DNA of 64,000 nucleotides from Hydrogenophaga sp. (GCF_025699295.1 NZ_JAILWB010000013.1:1-64000); one strand, 5' to 3'; positions 8,477 through 18,333 are shown, counted from the stretch's first letter. Program-made: numbers and translations. Notes: generated from the sequence alone by a model not told the origin.

Positions 8477-9238
8477 ATGACCGCCGCCACGCCCCCCAAC
8501 ACCCCCCATCACACCAGCGCCCTCGTGCTGTTCTCCGGCGGGCAGGACTCCACCACCTGCCTCGCCCATGCGCTGGCGCGCTACCCGCGCGTGGAAACCA
8601 TCGGCTTCGACTACGGCCAGCGCCACCACGTGGAAATGACGGCGCGCCTGAATGTGCTGCGCGAACTGCGCCAGCGCTTTCCCGCGTGGTCACCCCGCCT
8701 GGGCGACGACCACGTGCTCGACCTCGCCGTGCTCGGCAAGGTCAGCGAAACCTCGCTCACGCGCGACATGGCCTTCCGCATGGAAGAGAGCGGCCTGCCC
8801 AACACCTTCGTGCCGGGGCGCAACCTGCTCTTCCTCACCCTCGCCGCAGCCCTGGCCTACCGACGCGGCATCCAGGTCATCGTGACGGGCGTCTGCGAAA
8901 CCGACTTCTCGGGCTACCCCGACTGCCGCGACGACACCATGAAAGCGCTGCAGGTCGCGCTCTCGCTCGGCATGGACCACCGCTTCCTGATCGACACGCC
9001 ACTGATGTGGATCGACAAGGCCGATACCTGGCGCTTGGCGCACGAGCTGGGCGAGAAAGCGCTGCTGGTCGGCGGTGGCAACGCGCTGGTGGACCTGATC
9101 GTGGAACACACCCACACCTGCTACCTCGGCGACCGCGAGCACCGGCATGCGTGGGGTTATGGGTGTGGGAGCTGCCCGGCTTGTGAGTTGCGGGCGCGGG
9201 GGTGGGCAGGCTACGTCACCGACGGCACCAGCCGGTAG
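8477..9238 (+). CDS. queC: 7-cyano-7-deazaguanine synthase QueC
   Basis: QueC converts 7-carboxy-7-deazaguanine and ammonia, with ATP, to preQ0, the precursor of queuosine in tRNA. The ATP-binding PP-loop is SGGQDS (residues 20-25). The zinc site is complete, with Cys215, Cys230, Cys233 and Cys236 (CX14CX2CX2C). The family motifs [10 protein letters not shown] and [15 protein letters not shown] are present. At 253 residues it is slightly longer than usual. The other queuosine genes are not adjacent. Its 3' end overlaps the convergent ABC gene by 28 bases. Confidence 0.97.
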   Translation: MTAATPPNTPHHTSALVLFSGGQDSTTCLAHALARYPRVETIGFDYGQRHHVEMTARLNVLRELRQRFPAWSPRLGDDHVLDLAVLGKVSETSLTRDMAFRMEESGLPNTFVPGRNLLFLTLAAALAYRRGIQVIVTGVCETDFSGYPDCRDDTMKALQVALSLGMDHRFLIDTPLMWIDKADTWRLAHELGEKALLVGGGNALVDLIVEHTHTCYLGDREHRHAWGYGCGSCPACELRARGWAGYVTDGTSR

Positions 9239-10989
9239 CGCGCACCCGCCGCGTCATCCGGCGTGAACGTCCACTGCTGGCTGTGGAACGCCGCCACCGC
9301 GGGCCGGTGCGCGATCGAGATCAGCGCGCCGTCACTCTCTTTCACCAGCGCCTGCAGCCGCGCGTACAGCGTGGCCTCGGCGGCTTCGTCGAGCGCGCTG
9401 GTGGCTTCGTCCACGAACAGCCAGCGCGGCTTCTTGAGCAGCGCGCGCGCGATGGCCAGGCGCTGCTGTTCGCCGCCCGAGAGCTTCTGGCCCCAGCTGT
9501 CGTGGTCGTCGAGGCGGTTGGTCAAGTCGGGCAGCAGGGATTCGCGCAGGGCTTGCTGCAGTTCGGCGTCGCTGTGGCGCCCGGCGGGTTCGGGGTAGGC
9601 CAGGGCGTCGCGCAGCGAGCCGTTGGGGAAGTAGGGCCGCTGCGGCAGGAACATGGCGCGCGTGTCGAAATCGGCCGGGCGGTGCAGCAGGCCGCGCGCC
9701 CAGGGCCAGATGCCGGCGAGCGCACGGAACAGGGTGGACTTGCCACTGCCCGACGGACCCCTGACCAGCAGCCTGTCGCCGGGCGAGACCTTCAGGCCGC
9801 CGGTGGACAGCAGGGCCGCGCCGCCGGGCAGGGCGAGTCGCAGGTCCTCCAGGCCGAGCGTGCCGTCGGTGCCGGTGTCGGTCGTGGCGCTTTCCTGCGC
9901 CGCCTGGAGCGTCTGGAAGCTTTCCTCGAAGCTGGTGATGCGGTCGGTGGTGGCGCGCCAGGCGGCCAGGGCGCTGTAGTTGTCGACGAACCACGAGAGC
10001 GAGTCCTGTACGCGGCCGAAGGCGGACGAGATCTGGATCAGCTGGCCGAGCTGGATGGCGCCGCTGAAAAAGCGTGGCGCCGCGACGATGAAAGGAAAGA
10101 CCACGGCGGCCTGGCCGAAGCCCACGGTGAACCAGGTCAGGCGCTTCTGCGCGTTGATGAGCTTGAGGTAGTTGGCCAGCAGGTCGGTGAAGCGGCCGCC
10201 GAGCTGCTGGCGCTCCACCGGTTCACCTTTGTCGAGCGCGATCGATTCGCTGTATTCGCGCACCCGCACCAGGTGGTGGCGGAAGTCGGCCTCGTAGCGT
10301 TGCTGCCTGAAGTTGAGGGCGATCTGCGGGCGGCCGATGTAGTGGGTGGCGATGCTGCCGAGCAGGCAGTACAGCACCGCCATCCAGACCATGAAGCCGG
10401 GGATGGTGTAGTCGCTGCCGTTGAAACTGAAGGCGAAGCTGCCCGAGAGCGTCCACAGGATGCCGACAAAACTCACCAGCGTGACGACGGCATTGAGCAG
10501 GCCCATGGACAGGCTCACTGAATAGCTGGTGAACAGGTTCATGTCCTCGGCGATGCGCTGGTCGGGGTTGTCGGGTGGTGCGTCGGTGCCGTGCGCGAAG
10601 CGGGCAAGTTCCAGGTGGTAGAAGGCCTTGTTCGAGAGCCATCGGTCCAGGTAGTGGCCGGTCATCCAGGCGCGCCAGCGCATCTCCAGCAACTGCGTGA
10701 GGTAGAAGCGGTAGACCGCGATGATGATGAAGCCGAAGGCCAGCCAGGTGAAGCGACCGAGTTCGCGCCAGAAGACTTCGGCGTCCTTGTTCTGCAGTGC
10801 GTCGTAGAACAGGCGGTTCCATTCGTTGATGAGCACCAGCATGTAGACCGCGCCCAGGTTGAGCGCGATGATGGCCGCGAGCAGGGCGCGCGCGCGCCAC
10901 TTCTCGTCCGAATTGAAGTACGGCAGCGCCAGTCGGCCCACCTTGCCCGCGAACACGCGGAAGCTGCGGAGTTTGTCGGTCAGGGTCAT
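9211..10989 (-). CDS. YddA/SbmA-like ABC transporter, fused permease-ATPase
   Basis: This is a half-transporter of the ABC-D-like YddA/BacA group. Family members handle peptides, vitamin B12-like or long-chain substrates, but the substrate here is unknown. The N-terminal 340 residues hold about six membrane segments with the typical start [21 protein letters not shown] and the [16 protein letters not shown] motif. The C-terminal ATPase has Walker [10 protein letters not shown] near residue 409, signature LSGGEQQR near 500 and Walker [14 protein letters not shown]. All ATPase motifs are intact, and it probably works as a homodimer. It converges on queC with a 28-base overlap. Confidence 0.9.
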   Translation of the reverse strand: MTLTDKLRSFRVFAGKVGRLALPYFNSDEKWRARALLAAIIALNLGAVYMLVLINEWNRLFYDALQNKDAEVFWRELGRFTWLAFGFIIIAVYRFYLTQLLEMRWRAWMTGHYLDRWLSNKAFYHLELARFAHGTDAPPDNPDQRIAEDMNLFTSYSVSLSMGLLNAVVTLVSFVGILWTLSGSFAFSFNGSDYTIPGFMVWMAVLYCLLGSIATHYIGRPQIALNFRQQRYEADFRHHLVRVREYSESIALDKGEPVERQQLGGRFTDLLANYLKLINAQKRLTWFTVGFGQAAVVFPFIVAAPRFFSGAIQLGQLIQISSAFGRVQDSLSWFVDNYSALAAWRATTDRITSFEESFQTLQAAQESATTDTGTDGTLGLEDLRLALPGGAALLSTGGLKVSPGDRLLVRGPSGSGKSTLFRALAGIWPWARGLLHRPADFDTRAMFLPQRPYFPNGSLRDALAYPEPAGRHSDAELQQALRESLLPDLTNRLDDHDSWGQKLSGGEQQRLAIARALLKKPRWLFVDEATSALDEAAEATLYARLQALVKESDGALISIAHRPAVAAFHSQQWTFTPDDAAGARYRLVPSVT

Positions 10990-11073
10990 GCAATCACCTG
11001 GTCAGTGGAGGAAGGGCGCCGATGCCAGACCCGGCAGCGCGCCGAAAGGTTCCTGCTTGGCGTGTGGGGTGGG

Positions 11074-11970
11074 TCAGGGGTTCGAGATGCCACTGGCCAC
11101 GTGCCCTGCAGGCACATGCAGTGCGGCCGACTCGATGTGGCCGGTCTGATCGTCGAAGAAGAAGTCGGGCTCGAACTCACGCAGGAACTCGCCCTTGGGC
11201 AGACCGCCGAGGAACATGGCTTCGTCGACCTCGATGTTCCAGTTCATCAGCGTGCGGATCGCGCGTTCGTGCGCGGGGGCGCTGCGCGCGGTCACCAGCG
11301 CGGTGCGGATGCGCATGAGCGGCGTGCCTTCGCTCTGCAGGCGGTGCAGGGCTTCGAGCAGCGGCTTGAAGGGCCCGCCTTCGAGCGGCAGCGTGGCCTT
11401 GGTGGCTTCGTGTTCCTGGAAGGCCGAGAGGCCGTGCGACTGGTAGACGCGTTCCGCCTCGTCGGAGAACAGCACGGCGTCGCCGTCGAAGGCGATGCGC
11501 ACCTCATGCGGGTGGGCGTCGCTGGCGTGCACCGACTGCGGGTAGACCTGCGCGGCGGGCACGCCGGCCTCGAGCGCGGCGCGCACGTCGGCCAGGTGGG
11601 TGGAGAGGAACAGGTTGGCGCGCAGCGGGCGCAGGTAGCGCCAGGGCGGCTGGCCGCGCGTGAAGCTGCCACGCTGGATCGGCAGGCCGTAGTGCTTGGC
11701 CGAGCGGAACACGCGCATGCCCGAGACGGGGTCGTTGCGCGAGAGGATGACCACCTCCACGCGCTGGGCCTGGTCGTCGTTGAAGGCCAGCAGCTTGTGC
11801 ACCAGCGAGAACGCCACGCCGGGCTGCGCGGCCTGGTCCAGCCGGTCGAGCTGCAGTTGCATGTAGGCGCGGTCGTCGCCGGTTTCGAACAGGCGGTTCT
11901 CTTCCTCGAAGTCGAACAGCGCACGCGAGGAGATGGCAACGACGAGCTTGCCGTCGAGTGAGGCACCCAT
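11074..11970 (-). CDS. Cytosolic 5'-nucleotidase (NT5C1-like)
   Basis: The whole protein matches the 5'-nucleotidase family that includes animal cytosolic 5'-nucleotidase I, which removes phosphate from AMP or other 5'-mononucleotides. Family hallmarks are AISSRALFDFEEENRLFE, VEVVILSRNDPVSGMRVFRS, KHYGLPIQRGSFTRG and LFLSTHLADVRAALEAGVPA. The C-terminus has the HAD-like FFDDQTGHIESA. No signal peptide is seen. The start codon is 2 bases from the gspF stop on the same strand, so it is probably the last gene of the gsp transcript. It has no known part in secretion. Confidence 0.88.
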   Translation of the reverse strand: MGASLDGKLVVAISSRALFDFEEENRLFETGDDRAYMQLQLDRLDQAAQPGVAFSLVHKLLAFNDDQAQRVEVVILSRNDPVSGMRVFRSAKHYGLPIQRGSFTRGQPPWRYLRPLRANLFLSTHLADVRAALEAGVPAAQVYPQSVHASDAHPHEVRIAFDGDAVLFSDEAERVYQSHGLSAFQEHEATKATLPLEGGPFKPLLEALHRLQSEGTPLMRIRTALVTARSAPAHERAIRTLMNWNIEVDEAMFLGGLPKGEFLREFEPDFFFDDQTGHIESAALHVPAGHVASGISNP

Positions 11971-11972
11971 GG

Positions 11973-13202
11973 TCAGGTGACGAGCTGGTTGAGCTGGATG
12001 ATGGGCATCAGGACCGCCAGCACGATCAGCATCACCACCAGGCCCATGCCGACGATCAGCAACGGCTCCAGGATGGTGGCCATGTGCATGGCGCGGCGCT
12101 GCACCTCGTCGCCGAGCTGCCGGGCGGCCCGGTCGAGCATGGCGGGCAGCTGGCCGGTCTGCTCGCCCAGTCGCGCGAACATCGACACCAGTGGCGGAAA
12201 ACGTTTCTTGCTGCCCAGCGCCGAGGCCAGCGGCGCGCCCTCGCGCACCAGCACCAGGGCGTCGAGCGCGTCGGCGCGCATGGCCTGGTTGGACAGCGTC
12301 TCGGCCGCCGTCTGCAGCGCGCGCAGGATGGGCACGCCCGCCGCCGCCAGCATGGCCAGCGTGGCCGAGAAGCGCGCCGCGTTGTAGCCGCGCGCCAGGC
12401 GTCCCACCAGCGGCAGGCGCAGCCAGGTGGCGTCCATGCTCAGGCGCAGGCCTTCATTGCGCCGCGCCAGCACCACGCCACCGGCGCCGAGCAGCAGCAG
12501 GCCGAGCATGAGCCAGCCGTAGGCGCGCACGAAGTCGCTCAGCCCGAGCATCACCACCGTGAGGAAGGGCAGGGCGCGCTTGCTGCCGGCAAAGACGTTG
12601 GCCACCTGCGGCACCACATACGACACCAGGAACACCACGATCACGATCGCCACCAGGGTGACGATGGCCGGGTAAAGCGATGCCGCGACGACCTTGTTCT
12701 TGAGTGCTTCGCGCGCTTCCAGATCGTCCGCCAGGCGTTCGAGCACGGTGCCGAGAAGGCCACTTTGTTCACCGGCCGCAATCACGCCGGTGTAGATGGG
12801 CGAGAACTCGCGCGGGTGCTGCGCGAGCGCCCGGGCGAACGGTGATCCACCATTCACCTCGGAGCGCAGGGAGGCCATCAGGTTGCGCTGCTTCTCGTCT
12901 TCCGCTTCTTCGGTCAGGGCCGAGAGGGCACGCTCCAGCGGCAGGCCGGCCGAAACCAGGCCGGCGAGCTGGCGCGTCCAGACCGCGAGCGTGGTGGCGC
13001 TGAACGCGCGGCCGCCCCAGAGTGTGATATTGAAGCCCCGGGAGACGGCCTCTCCGGTCGCGCCCATGGCGGGCTCGACCAGCAGCGGCACCAGCGCGCG
13101 CGCGCGCAACAGGCTGCGCGCGGCGCGCGCGGTGTCGGCGTCGATCAGGCCTTTCTGCGTGGCGCCCTGCGCGTCCAGGGCTTCGAAGGTGTAGGCGGGC
13201 AT
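11973..13202 (-). CDS. gspF: Type II secretion inner-membrane platform protein GspF
   Basis: GspF is the polytopic platform protein that couples the GspE ATPase to pseudopilus growth. It has the duplicated cytoplasmic GSPF domain: TLAVWTRQLAGLVSAGLPLE near residue 70 and FSATLAMLAAAGVPILRALQ near residue 275. Three membrane stretches end with GLVVMLIVLAVLMPIIQLNQ. The 409-residue length is standard, and the start MPAYTFEALDAQG is typical. It is separated from gspE by an intergenic repeat and almost abuts the 5'-nucleotidase gene. Confidence 0.96.
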   Translation of the reverse strand: MPAYTFEALDAQGATQKGLIDADTARAARSLLRARALVPLLVEPAMGATGEAVSRGFNITLWGGRAFSATTLAVWTRQLAGLVSAGLPLERALSALTEEAEDEKQRNLMASLRSEVNGGSPFARALAQHPREFSPIYTGVIAAGEQSGLLGTVLERLADDLEAREALKNKVVAASLYPAIVTLVAIVIVVFLVSYVVPQVANVFAGSKRALPFLTVVMLGLSDFVRAYGWLMLGLLLLGAGGVVLARRNEGLRLSMDATWLRLPLVGRLARGYNAARFSATLAMLAAAGVPILRALQTAAETLSNQAMRADALDALVLVREGAPLASALGSKKRFPPLVSMFARLGEQTGQLPAMLDRAARQLGDEVQRRAMHMATILEPLLIVGMGLVVMLIVLAVLMPIIQLNQLVT

Positions 13203-13205
13203 GTC

Positions 13206-13289
13206 AGGTTCCGCCGCCGGGCCGCCCCAAGGCGGAGCAGCCCCCTGGGGGGGCAGCGACCCGCGCAGCGGTGGAGCGTGGGGGCCACA
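13206..13289 (-). repeat. Dispersed intergenic repeat, copy C
   Basis: On the minus strand this reads GGCCCCCACGCTCCACCGCTG, then GTCGCTGCCCCCC, AGGGGGCTGCTCCGCC and GGGGCGGCCCGGCGGCGG. Its C-run, G-rich core and GGCCCGGCGG stem line up with copies A (1600) and B (8291), although it is the most divergent. It fills the gspE-gspF gap in the direction of transcription. No gene is seen in it. Confidence 0.65.
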
Positions 13290-13293
13290 TGCG

Positions 13294-14736
13294 TCAGTCT
13301 CGGGTGACGGACATCACCTCTTCGGGCGAGGTGATGCCCTCGTCGATCAGGCGCTGGCCGTCGGCGCGCATGGAGCGCAGGCCGGCGGCTTCGGCGGCCA
13401 CGTAGACCTTGCTCTCGGCGGCGCGGTTGTGGATCAGCGCACGGATCTTGTCGTCGGCCACCATCAGCTCGTAGATGCCGGTGCGGCCCTTGTAGCCGCT
13501 GTGGTTGCACTGGGGGCAGCCCACCGGGTGCCACTGGCCCTTGTCGTCCTGGCGCCGGCAGTGCACGCACAGGCGGCGCACCAGCCGTTGCGCGAGCACG
13601 CCCAGCAGCGATGAACTCAGCAGGAAGGGCTCGACGCCCATGTCGGTCAGGCGGGTGACGGCGCTGGGCGCGTCGTTGGTGTGCAGCGTGGCCAGCACGA
13701 GGTGGCCGGTGAGCGAGGCCTGGATGGCGATCTGCGCGGTCTCGAAGTCGCGGATCTCGCCGATCATGATCACGTCCGGGTCCTGACGCAGGATGGCGCG
13801 CAAGGCCTTGGCGAAGGTGAGATCAATACGCGAATTGACCTGCGTCTGGCCCACGCCCGGCAGCTCGTATTCGATCGGGTCTTCGACCGTCATGATGTTC
13901 TGCGCGTTGGCGTCCAGGCGCTGCAGCGCGGCGTACAGCGTGGTCGTCTTGCCCGAGCCGGTCGGGCCGGTGACCAGGATGATGCCGTGCGGCTGGCCGA
14001 TCAGACGGCGGAAGCGCTCGAGCACGTCGCCCTGCATGCCCACGGCCTCCAGGCTGAGCTTGCTCTCGCTCTTGTCGAGCAGGCGCAGCACGGCGCGCTC
14101 GCCATGCGCGCTGGGCAGGGTGGAGACGCGCACGTCGACCGCGCGCGTGCCGATGCGCAGCGAGATGCGCCCATCCTGCGGCAAACGCTTCTCGGAGATG
14201 TCGAGCTCGGCCATGATCTTCAGGCGCGAGATCAGCGCAGCGTGCAGGGCGCGGTTGGGTTGCACGACCTCGCGCAGCGTGCCGTCGACGCGGAAGCGCA
14301 CGCTGGAATGGCGCTCGTAGGGCTCGATGTGGATGTCGCTGGCGCCGTCGCGTGCGGCCTGCGTGAGCAGGGCGTTGAGCATGCGGATGATGGGCGCGTC
14401 GTCGGCCGTTTCCAGCAAGTCCTCGATCGCCGGCAGCTCCTGCATCATGCGGCTGAGATCGGCATCGCCCTGCACTTCGCTGACCACCGCCGCGGCGCTG
14501 GACTCGCCCTGCGCGTAGGCCGCACTGATGCGCTGCTTGAGGCTCTCGCCACTCTCCCAGCGGATGTCGTCGACCGGGTGGCAGCGCAGGACCTCGGACA
14601 AGGCCGAGAGCCGCCGGGTCTGCGCGCCGGTGTCGGCTGCGGGCGTGCTGCTGCCCAGCAGGGTCTGCTGGATGCCGTCGTCCTCGATGAGCCAGTGGTG
14701 CTCGCGGGCGAAGGCGTAGGGCAGCGGGTACTTCAC
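13294..14736 (-). CDS. gspE: Type II secretion ATPase GspE
   Basis: GspE is the hexameric cytoplasmic ATPase that drives pseudopilus assembly. Walker A is GPTGSGKT (residues 257-264), followed by the Asp box, a Walker B-like VIMIGEIRDFETA and a His box near residue 352. The zinc-binding tetracysteine is Cys390, Cys393, Cys407 and Cys410. The gene starts with GTG at 14736. This start is supported by GAGG 8 bases upstream and by lying 10 bases after gspD; no earlier in-frame ATG fits. At 480 residues the length is normal. Confidence 0.96.
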   Translation of the reverse strand: MKYPLPYAFAREHHWLIEDDGIQQTLLGSSTPAADTGAQTRRLSALSEVLRCHPVDDIRWESGESLKQRISAAYAQGESSAAAVVSEVQGDADLSRMMQELPAIEDLLETADDAPIIRMLNALLTQAARDGASDIHIEPYERHSSVRFRVDGTLREVVQPNRALHAALISRLKIMAELDISEKRLPQDGRISLRIGTRAVDVRVSTLPSAHGERAVLRLLDKSESKLSLEAVGMQGDVLERFRRLIGQPHGIILVTGPTGSGKTTTLYAALQRLDANAQNIMTVEDPIEYELPGVGQTQVNSRIDLTFAKALRAILRQDPDVIMIGEIRDFETAQIAIQASLTGHLVLATLHTNDAPSAVTRLTDMGVEPFLLSSSLLGVLAQRLVRRLCVHCRRQDDKGQWHPVGCPQCNHSGYKGRTGIYELMVADDKIRALIHNRAAESKVYVAAEAAGLRSMRADGQRLIDEGITSPEEVMSVTRD

Positions 14737-14746
14737 GGCTGCGGCC

Positions 14747-16957
14747 TCACTGCTGTGGCGTGGCCGGTGCCTGCGTCGGCGGTGGGTTGACCGGTGGCGT
14801 GGTGAGTGGGTCGGCCAGCGAGCGCACCGGTGACTGGCCCTCGCGTCCCGCGGGGAACGTGCCCGGGGGCGCTTGCGGCGGCATCACCGGCGCTTCATTG
14901 ACGCCGAGCACCTTGCTCTGGACCGGCTGGGATTCCTTCTGCGCCGCACGCATGAGTTCGTAGCGGTCCAGCGCCAGGGTGCTGGTCTCGCGCGCGTCGC
15001 GCACCACCACCGGACGCAGGAATATCATGAGGTTGGTCTTGCGGCGCGAGCGCGATTCGCTGCGGAACAGACCGCCGAAGATCGGCACGTCGCCCAGGCC
15101 CGGCACTTTCTCCTGGTTGCCCGCGTATTCATCCTGCAGCAGGCCGCCGAGCACCACGATGGAGCCGTCGTCGACCAGCACGGTCGACTCGATGGTGCGC
15201 TTGTTGGTGATCAACCCGGTGCTGGAGTTGACGGAGGACGGTTGCACGTTGCTGACCTCCTGGAAGATGGTCATCTTGATGGTGCCGTTCTCGCTGATCT
15301 GCGGCTTCACGCGCAGCGTGATGCCCACGTCCTTGCGCTCGATGGTCTGGAACGGATTGACCGAGCCTTCGTTGCTGCCGGTGTTGGTGAACTGGCCGGT
15401 GACGAAAGGCACGTTCTGGCCGATCACGATCTTGGCTTCCTGGTTGTCCAGCGTGAGCAGGTTGGGGGTGGAGAGGATGTTGCCCTCACCGTTCTCCTGC
15501 AGGAAACGTGCGAGGAAGCCCAGCACGTAGACGCCGTTGGTGCGGCGCGCCAGGCCGAAGTTCAGGCCCGTGTTGGGCGCTGTTTCACCCTGGGCCAGGT
15601 TGACGATGTTGTTGCCACCGGTGCCGAAGTTGGTGCCGAGCAGGCCAATCACGCGGTCGCCCGAACTGCCTAGTGCGCCCTGCCACTGGATGCCGAACTC
15701 GGCCGCTTTCTCGGCGTTGACTTCGGCAATCAGGCTCTCCACGTAGATCTGGGCACGGCGCGAATCGAGCTGGTCGATCACGGCGCGCAACTGGCGGTAC
15801 TGCGGCTCCGGCGCGGTGATGATGAGCGAGTTGGTGGCCGGGTCGGCCTGGATCTGGCCACCCGTGGAAGGCGATGCACTGGGCGACACCGCGGTGGTGG
15901 CGGGGTTGCCAGCGGCACCTGCGGCGCCACCGGCGGAGAGCGACACGCGCGTGGTGGATGTGCTGAGGGACGAGCCATCACCACCACCGACCTGGCCGGC
16001 CAGCGCCGCGCGCAGTGTGGTGGCCAGGGACGTGGCGTCGGCGTTCTTCAGATAGACCACATGGATGTTGCCGCTCATGTTCTCCGAGGAGGGCTGGTCC
16101 AGCCGGGCCACGAGGGATCGCACCAGCGCCAGGCGCGCCGGGTTGGCTGCCCGCAGTACCAGGCTGTTGCTGCGGGGTTCGGCCACGAGCGTGGTCTTGT
16201 AGGACTGGTCCGTCTGGGCGCCGCCGCCTGCGACGGCCGGGTCGATCAGACGGCCCACGAGCGCGGCCATGTCGACCGCGACCGCGTGCTGCAGCGGGAT
16301 GATCTCGACATCGGTGGCGCCCGCCACGTCGAGCGCCGCAATGATGCGGCCAATGCGCTGCAGGTTGTCGGCATAGTCGGTGATCACCAGCGAGTTGTTG
16401 CCGGGGTTGACGTTGATGGTGTTGTTGGCACCGATCAGCGGGCGCAGCACCGGCACGAGGTTGTTGGCCGACTCGTGGTTGAGGCGGAAGATCTGCGTGA
16501 CCACGGTGTTGGAGGCCGGCAGCGCCGAGACCGAGCCGGCGCTGACGACATTGCCCTGCAGCTTGGCGTCGGCCTCGGGCACGATCTTGTAGAGGCCGCC
16601 CGTGTCGACCAGCGAGAAACCCTGCAGACGCAGCACGGCCGCGAACTGGTTGAGCGCGGCCGTGGGCGAGACCGGGCGTTCGGTGGCGAGGTTGACCGTA
16701 CCCTTCACGCGCGGATCGACCACGACATTGCGCCCGGTGATGGTGGCCATGGTGCGCGCCACTGACTCGATGTCGGCGGCAACGAAGTTGAGCACCACCG
16801 GCTCGCTGGGGCGGGCCTGCGCCCGCGAGGTCTGCGAGATGCCGTTGCCCGAGGTCAGGCACAGCGCCAGCGCCAGGGCCGAGAGTGCACCGCCGTGGGT
16901 CGGTGCGCCGGCGCGGCGGAGCCGGGCGGGCACGACACGGGAGGGGTTCGGGTTCAT
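14747..16957 (-). CDS. gspD: Type II secretion outer-membrane secretin GspD
   Basis: GspD forms the gated outer-membrane pore. After a signal peptide, N0 (VLNFVAADIESVARTMATIT) and several N1-N3 repeats (VVTQIFRLNHESANNLVPVL; VEIIPLQHAVAVDMAALVGR; IHVVYLKNADATSLATTLRA) precede the secretin core with VPFVTGQF and VVLGGLLQDE. A Pro-rich tail ends the protein. I choose the ATG at 16957 (736 residues, MNPNPSRVV...). An in-frame start at 16999 is possible but would give an atypically long leader. There is no lipobox. It lies between gspN and gspE. Confidence 0.95.
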   Translation of the reverse strand: MNPNPSRVVPARLRRAGAPTHGGALSALALALCLTSGNGISQTSRAQARPSEPVVLNFVAADIESVARTMATITGRNVVVDPRVKGTVNLATERPVSPTAALNQFAAVLRLQGFSLVDTGGLYKIVPEADAKLQGNVVSAGSVSALPASNTVVTQIFRLNHESANNLVPVLRPLIGANNTINVNPGNNSLVITDYADNLQRIGRIIAALDVAGATDVEIIPLQHAVAVDMAALVGRLIDPAVAGGGAQTDQSYKTTLVAEPRSNSLVLRAANPARLALVRSLVARLDQPSSENMSGNIHVVYLKNADATSLATTLRAALAGQVGGGDGSSLSTSTTRVSLSAGGAAGAAGNPATTAVSPSASPSTGGQIQADPATNSLIITAPEPQYRQLRAVIDQLDSRRAQIYVESLIAEVNAEKAAEFGIQWQGALGSSGDRVIGLLGTNFGTGGNNIVNLAQGETAPNTGLNFGLARRTNGVYVLGFLARFLQENGEGNILSTPNLLTLDNQEAKIVIGQNVPFVTGQFTNTGSNEGSVNPFQTIERKDVGITLRVKPQISENGTIKMTIFQEVSNVQPSSVNSSTGLITNKRTIESTVLVDDGSIVVLGGLLQDEYAGNQEKVPGLGDVPIFGGLFRSESRSRRKTNLMIFLRPVVVRDARETSTLALDRYELMRAAQKESQPVQSKVLGVNEAPVMPPQAPPGTFPAGREGQSPVRSLADPLTTPPVNPPPTQAPATPQQ

Positions 16958-17002
16958 GGGGCGATCGTATCGTGAAGTGTTGAGGGGCGGTGCACGCAAT
17001 GG

Positions 17003-17797
17003 TCAGCCGATGTTGAGCAGCGAACGCGGGCCCTGGCGGCGGCCCATGATGTTGAGCAGGTTGCCCAGGGCCGCCTCGCTCTCGGGTGCGGCCTCGGCCA
17101 CGCCCTCGAAGCGCAGGCGCCCGCCAACCCAGCGGCCACTGCCCTGGAGCTGCAACGCGCCATGGAGGGTTTGCAGTTCGAGCGTGGTGGTGTTGCCGTC
17201 CGCCTCCGCGCGCATGCTCATGCGGTAGCTGCCCAGCGGGCGCAGCGTCGACAGGCGCGAGGCCAGGTCCAGCGCCTCGATGGCGGCCTCGCCCTGCAGG
17301 CTGGCGCGGCCCTGGTCCCAGCGCACGGTCAGGCCCGTGGTCTGCAGCGCCAGCTGGCCCTCCACCCGCAGGGTGTTCCAGGGCGTGCCCAGACCGACCA
17401 GCAGCTCGGCGGGCCACAGGCTGCTGGTGGCGCCCACACGCAGTTCGGCGCCACCCAGACGGGGAATCAGCGTGAGGGCCATGGGCTGTGGGGTGCAACA
17501 GGGCGCGCGCAGGTCCAGCGCCAGTGCCGGAGAGCCCGACGCCAGACGTGGCGCCAGTTGCCAATGCAGGCCCTGGGGCAGTGCGGTCTGTGTGCGACTG
17601 CCTTCTCCGCCGGTGAAGACGAGGTCGGCCTGGCCGTTCCAGACGGTGCCGCGGGCGTTGAGCAGCTGCAGTTGCCCCCCGGTGGCCGAGGTCACGGCGC
17701 TGGCCAGCCAGTGTGCGGGTGCGAACACCACCAGTGCCGCCAGCAGCCCGATGAGACCACCCAGCCAGGCCAGGCGAACGGGCCAGAGGCCGTTCAT
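17003..17797 (-). CDS. gspN: Type II secretion protein GspN
   Basis: GspN is an accessory inner-membrane component found in some type II systems; its role is not settled. From the ATG at 17797 the protein has 264 residues. It has one N-terminal membrane anchor (LAWLGGLIGLLAALVVFAPA), then a periplasmic domain with the GspN hallmarks GQLQLLNARGTVWNGQADLV and GGRLRFEGVAEAAPESEAAL. Its start overlaps the gspM stop by 4 bases (ATGA), so translation is probably coupled. A longer upstream frame runs inside gspM and is not real. Confidence 0.88.
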   Translation of the reverse strand: MNGLWPVRLAWLGGLIGLLAALVVFAPAHWLASAVTSATGGQLQLLNARGTVWNGQADLVFTGGEGSRTQTALPQGLHWQLAPRLASGSPALALDLRAPCCTPQPMALTLIPRLGGAELRVGATSSLWPAELLVGLGTPWNTLRVEGQLALQTTGLTVRWDQGRASLQGEAAIEALDLASRLSTLRPLGSYRMSMRAEADGNTTTLELQTLHGALQLQGSGRWVGGRLRFEGVAEAAPESEAALGNLLNIMGRRQGPRSLLNIG

Positions 17798-18327
17798 GGT
17801 GTGCCGCCCAGGGCCGGGCCAGCCAGCACCACGGTGCCGCTCCAGCCCGGGCTGCCGGGTTCCCGGGTGATCTGGCTGTCCACTGGCAGCGCACGGGCAT
17901 TGATGCGCACCTGGGCAAGCCATTGGGCCAGGGCCTCGGGCGGCGTGTCGCGCAGGGTGAGCGTGGCGCGGTCGCCCAGCACGGACAACTGGCCCGTGCC
18001 GGCCAGGCCGGAGGTGGCGGTCTCGAGCGCGCGCAGCGCGTCGTCGCGGTTGGGCGGCTGGGTCGTGTTCTGGCCACGCAGGCTCTCGGCGGTGGCGGCC
18101 ATGCGCTGCATCTGCCCGAGCTGGGCGTCCAGGCGGGCATGGCGCGCCGGCGCCTCGCGCAGGGTGTTCAGGGCCGGTGCCACCGCCAGCCACCAGAGCA
18201 GACCCAGGCCGATGACCCAGGCAGCGATGGTGACGGCGTTGCGTTCGCGGGCTGACAACCGCGAGAGCGCGACCGACAGCGCCAGCGTGAGCCGGGCGAA
18301 AGGGGAGGTGGCGTCGCGGGTGGCCAT
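17794..18327 (-). CDS. gspM: Type II secretion protein GspM
   Basis: GspM is a bitopic inner-membrane protein that pairs with GspL and helps hold GspE at the membrane. The 177 residues show a short cytoplasmic start (RLSARERNAVTIAAWVIG), one membrane helix near residues 32-50 and a coiled segment (LDAQLGQMQRMAATAESLRG). A ferredoxin-like periplasmic domain follows. The opening with RER before the helix is typical of the family. It starts 6 bases after gspL and overlaps gspN by 4 bases. Confidence 0.9.
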   Translation of the reverse strand: MATRDATSPFARLTLALSVALSRLSARERNAVTIAAWVIGLGLLWWLAVAPALNTLREAPARHARLDAQLGQMQRMAATAESLRGQNTTQPPNRDDALRALETATSGLAGTGQLSVLGDRATLTLRDTPPEALAQWLAQVRINARALPVDSQITREPGSPGWSGTVVLAGPALGGTP

Positions 18328-18333
18328 GGTTGT

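Noticed and set aside
16958..16999. Longer N-terminus for GspD
   Set aside because: The extra 14 residues do not fit a signal peptide, and the ATG at 16957 gives a normal secretin precursor.
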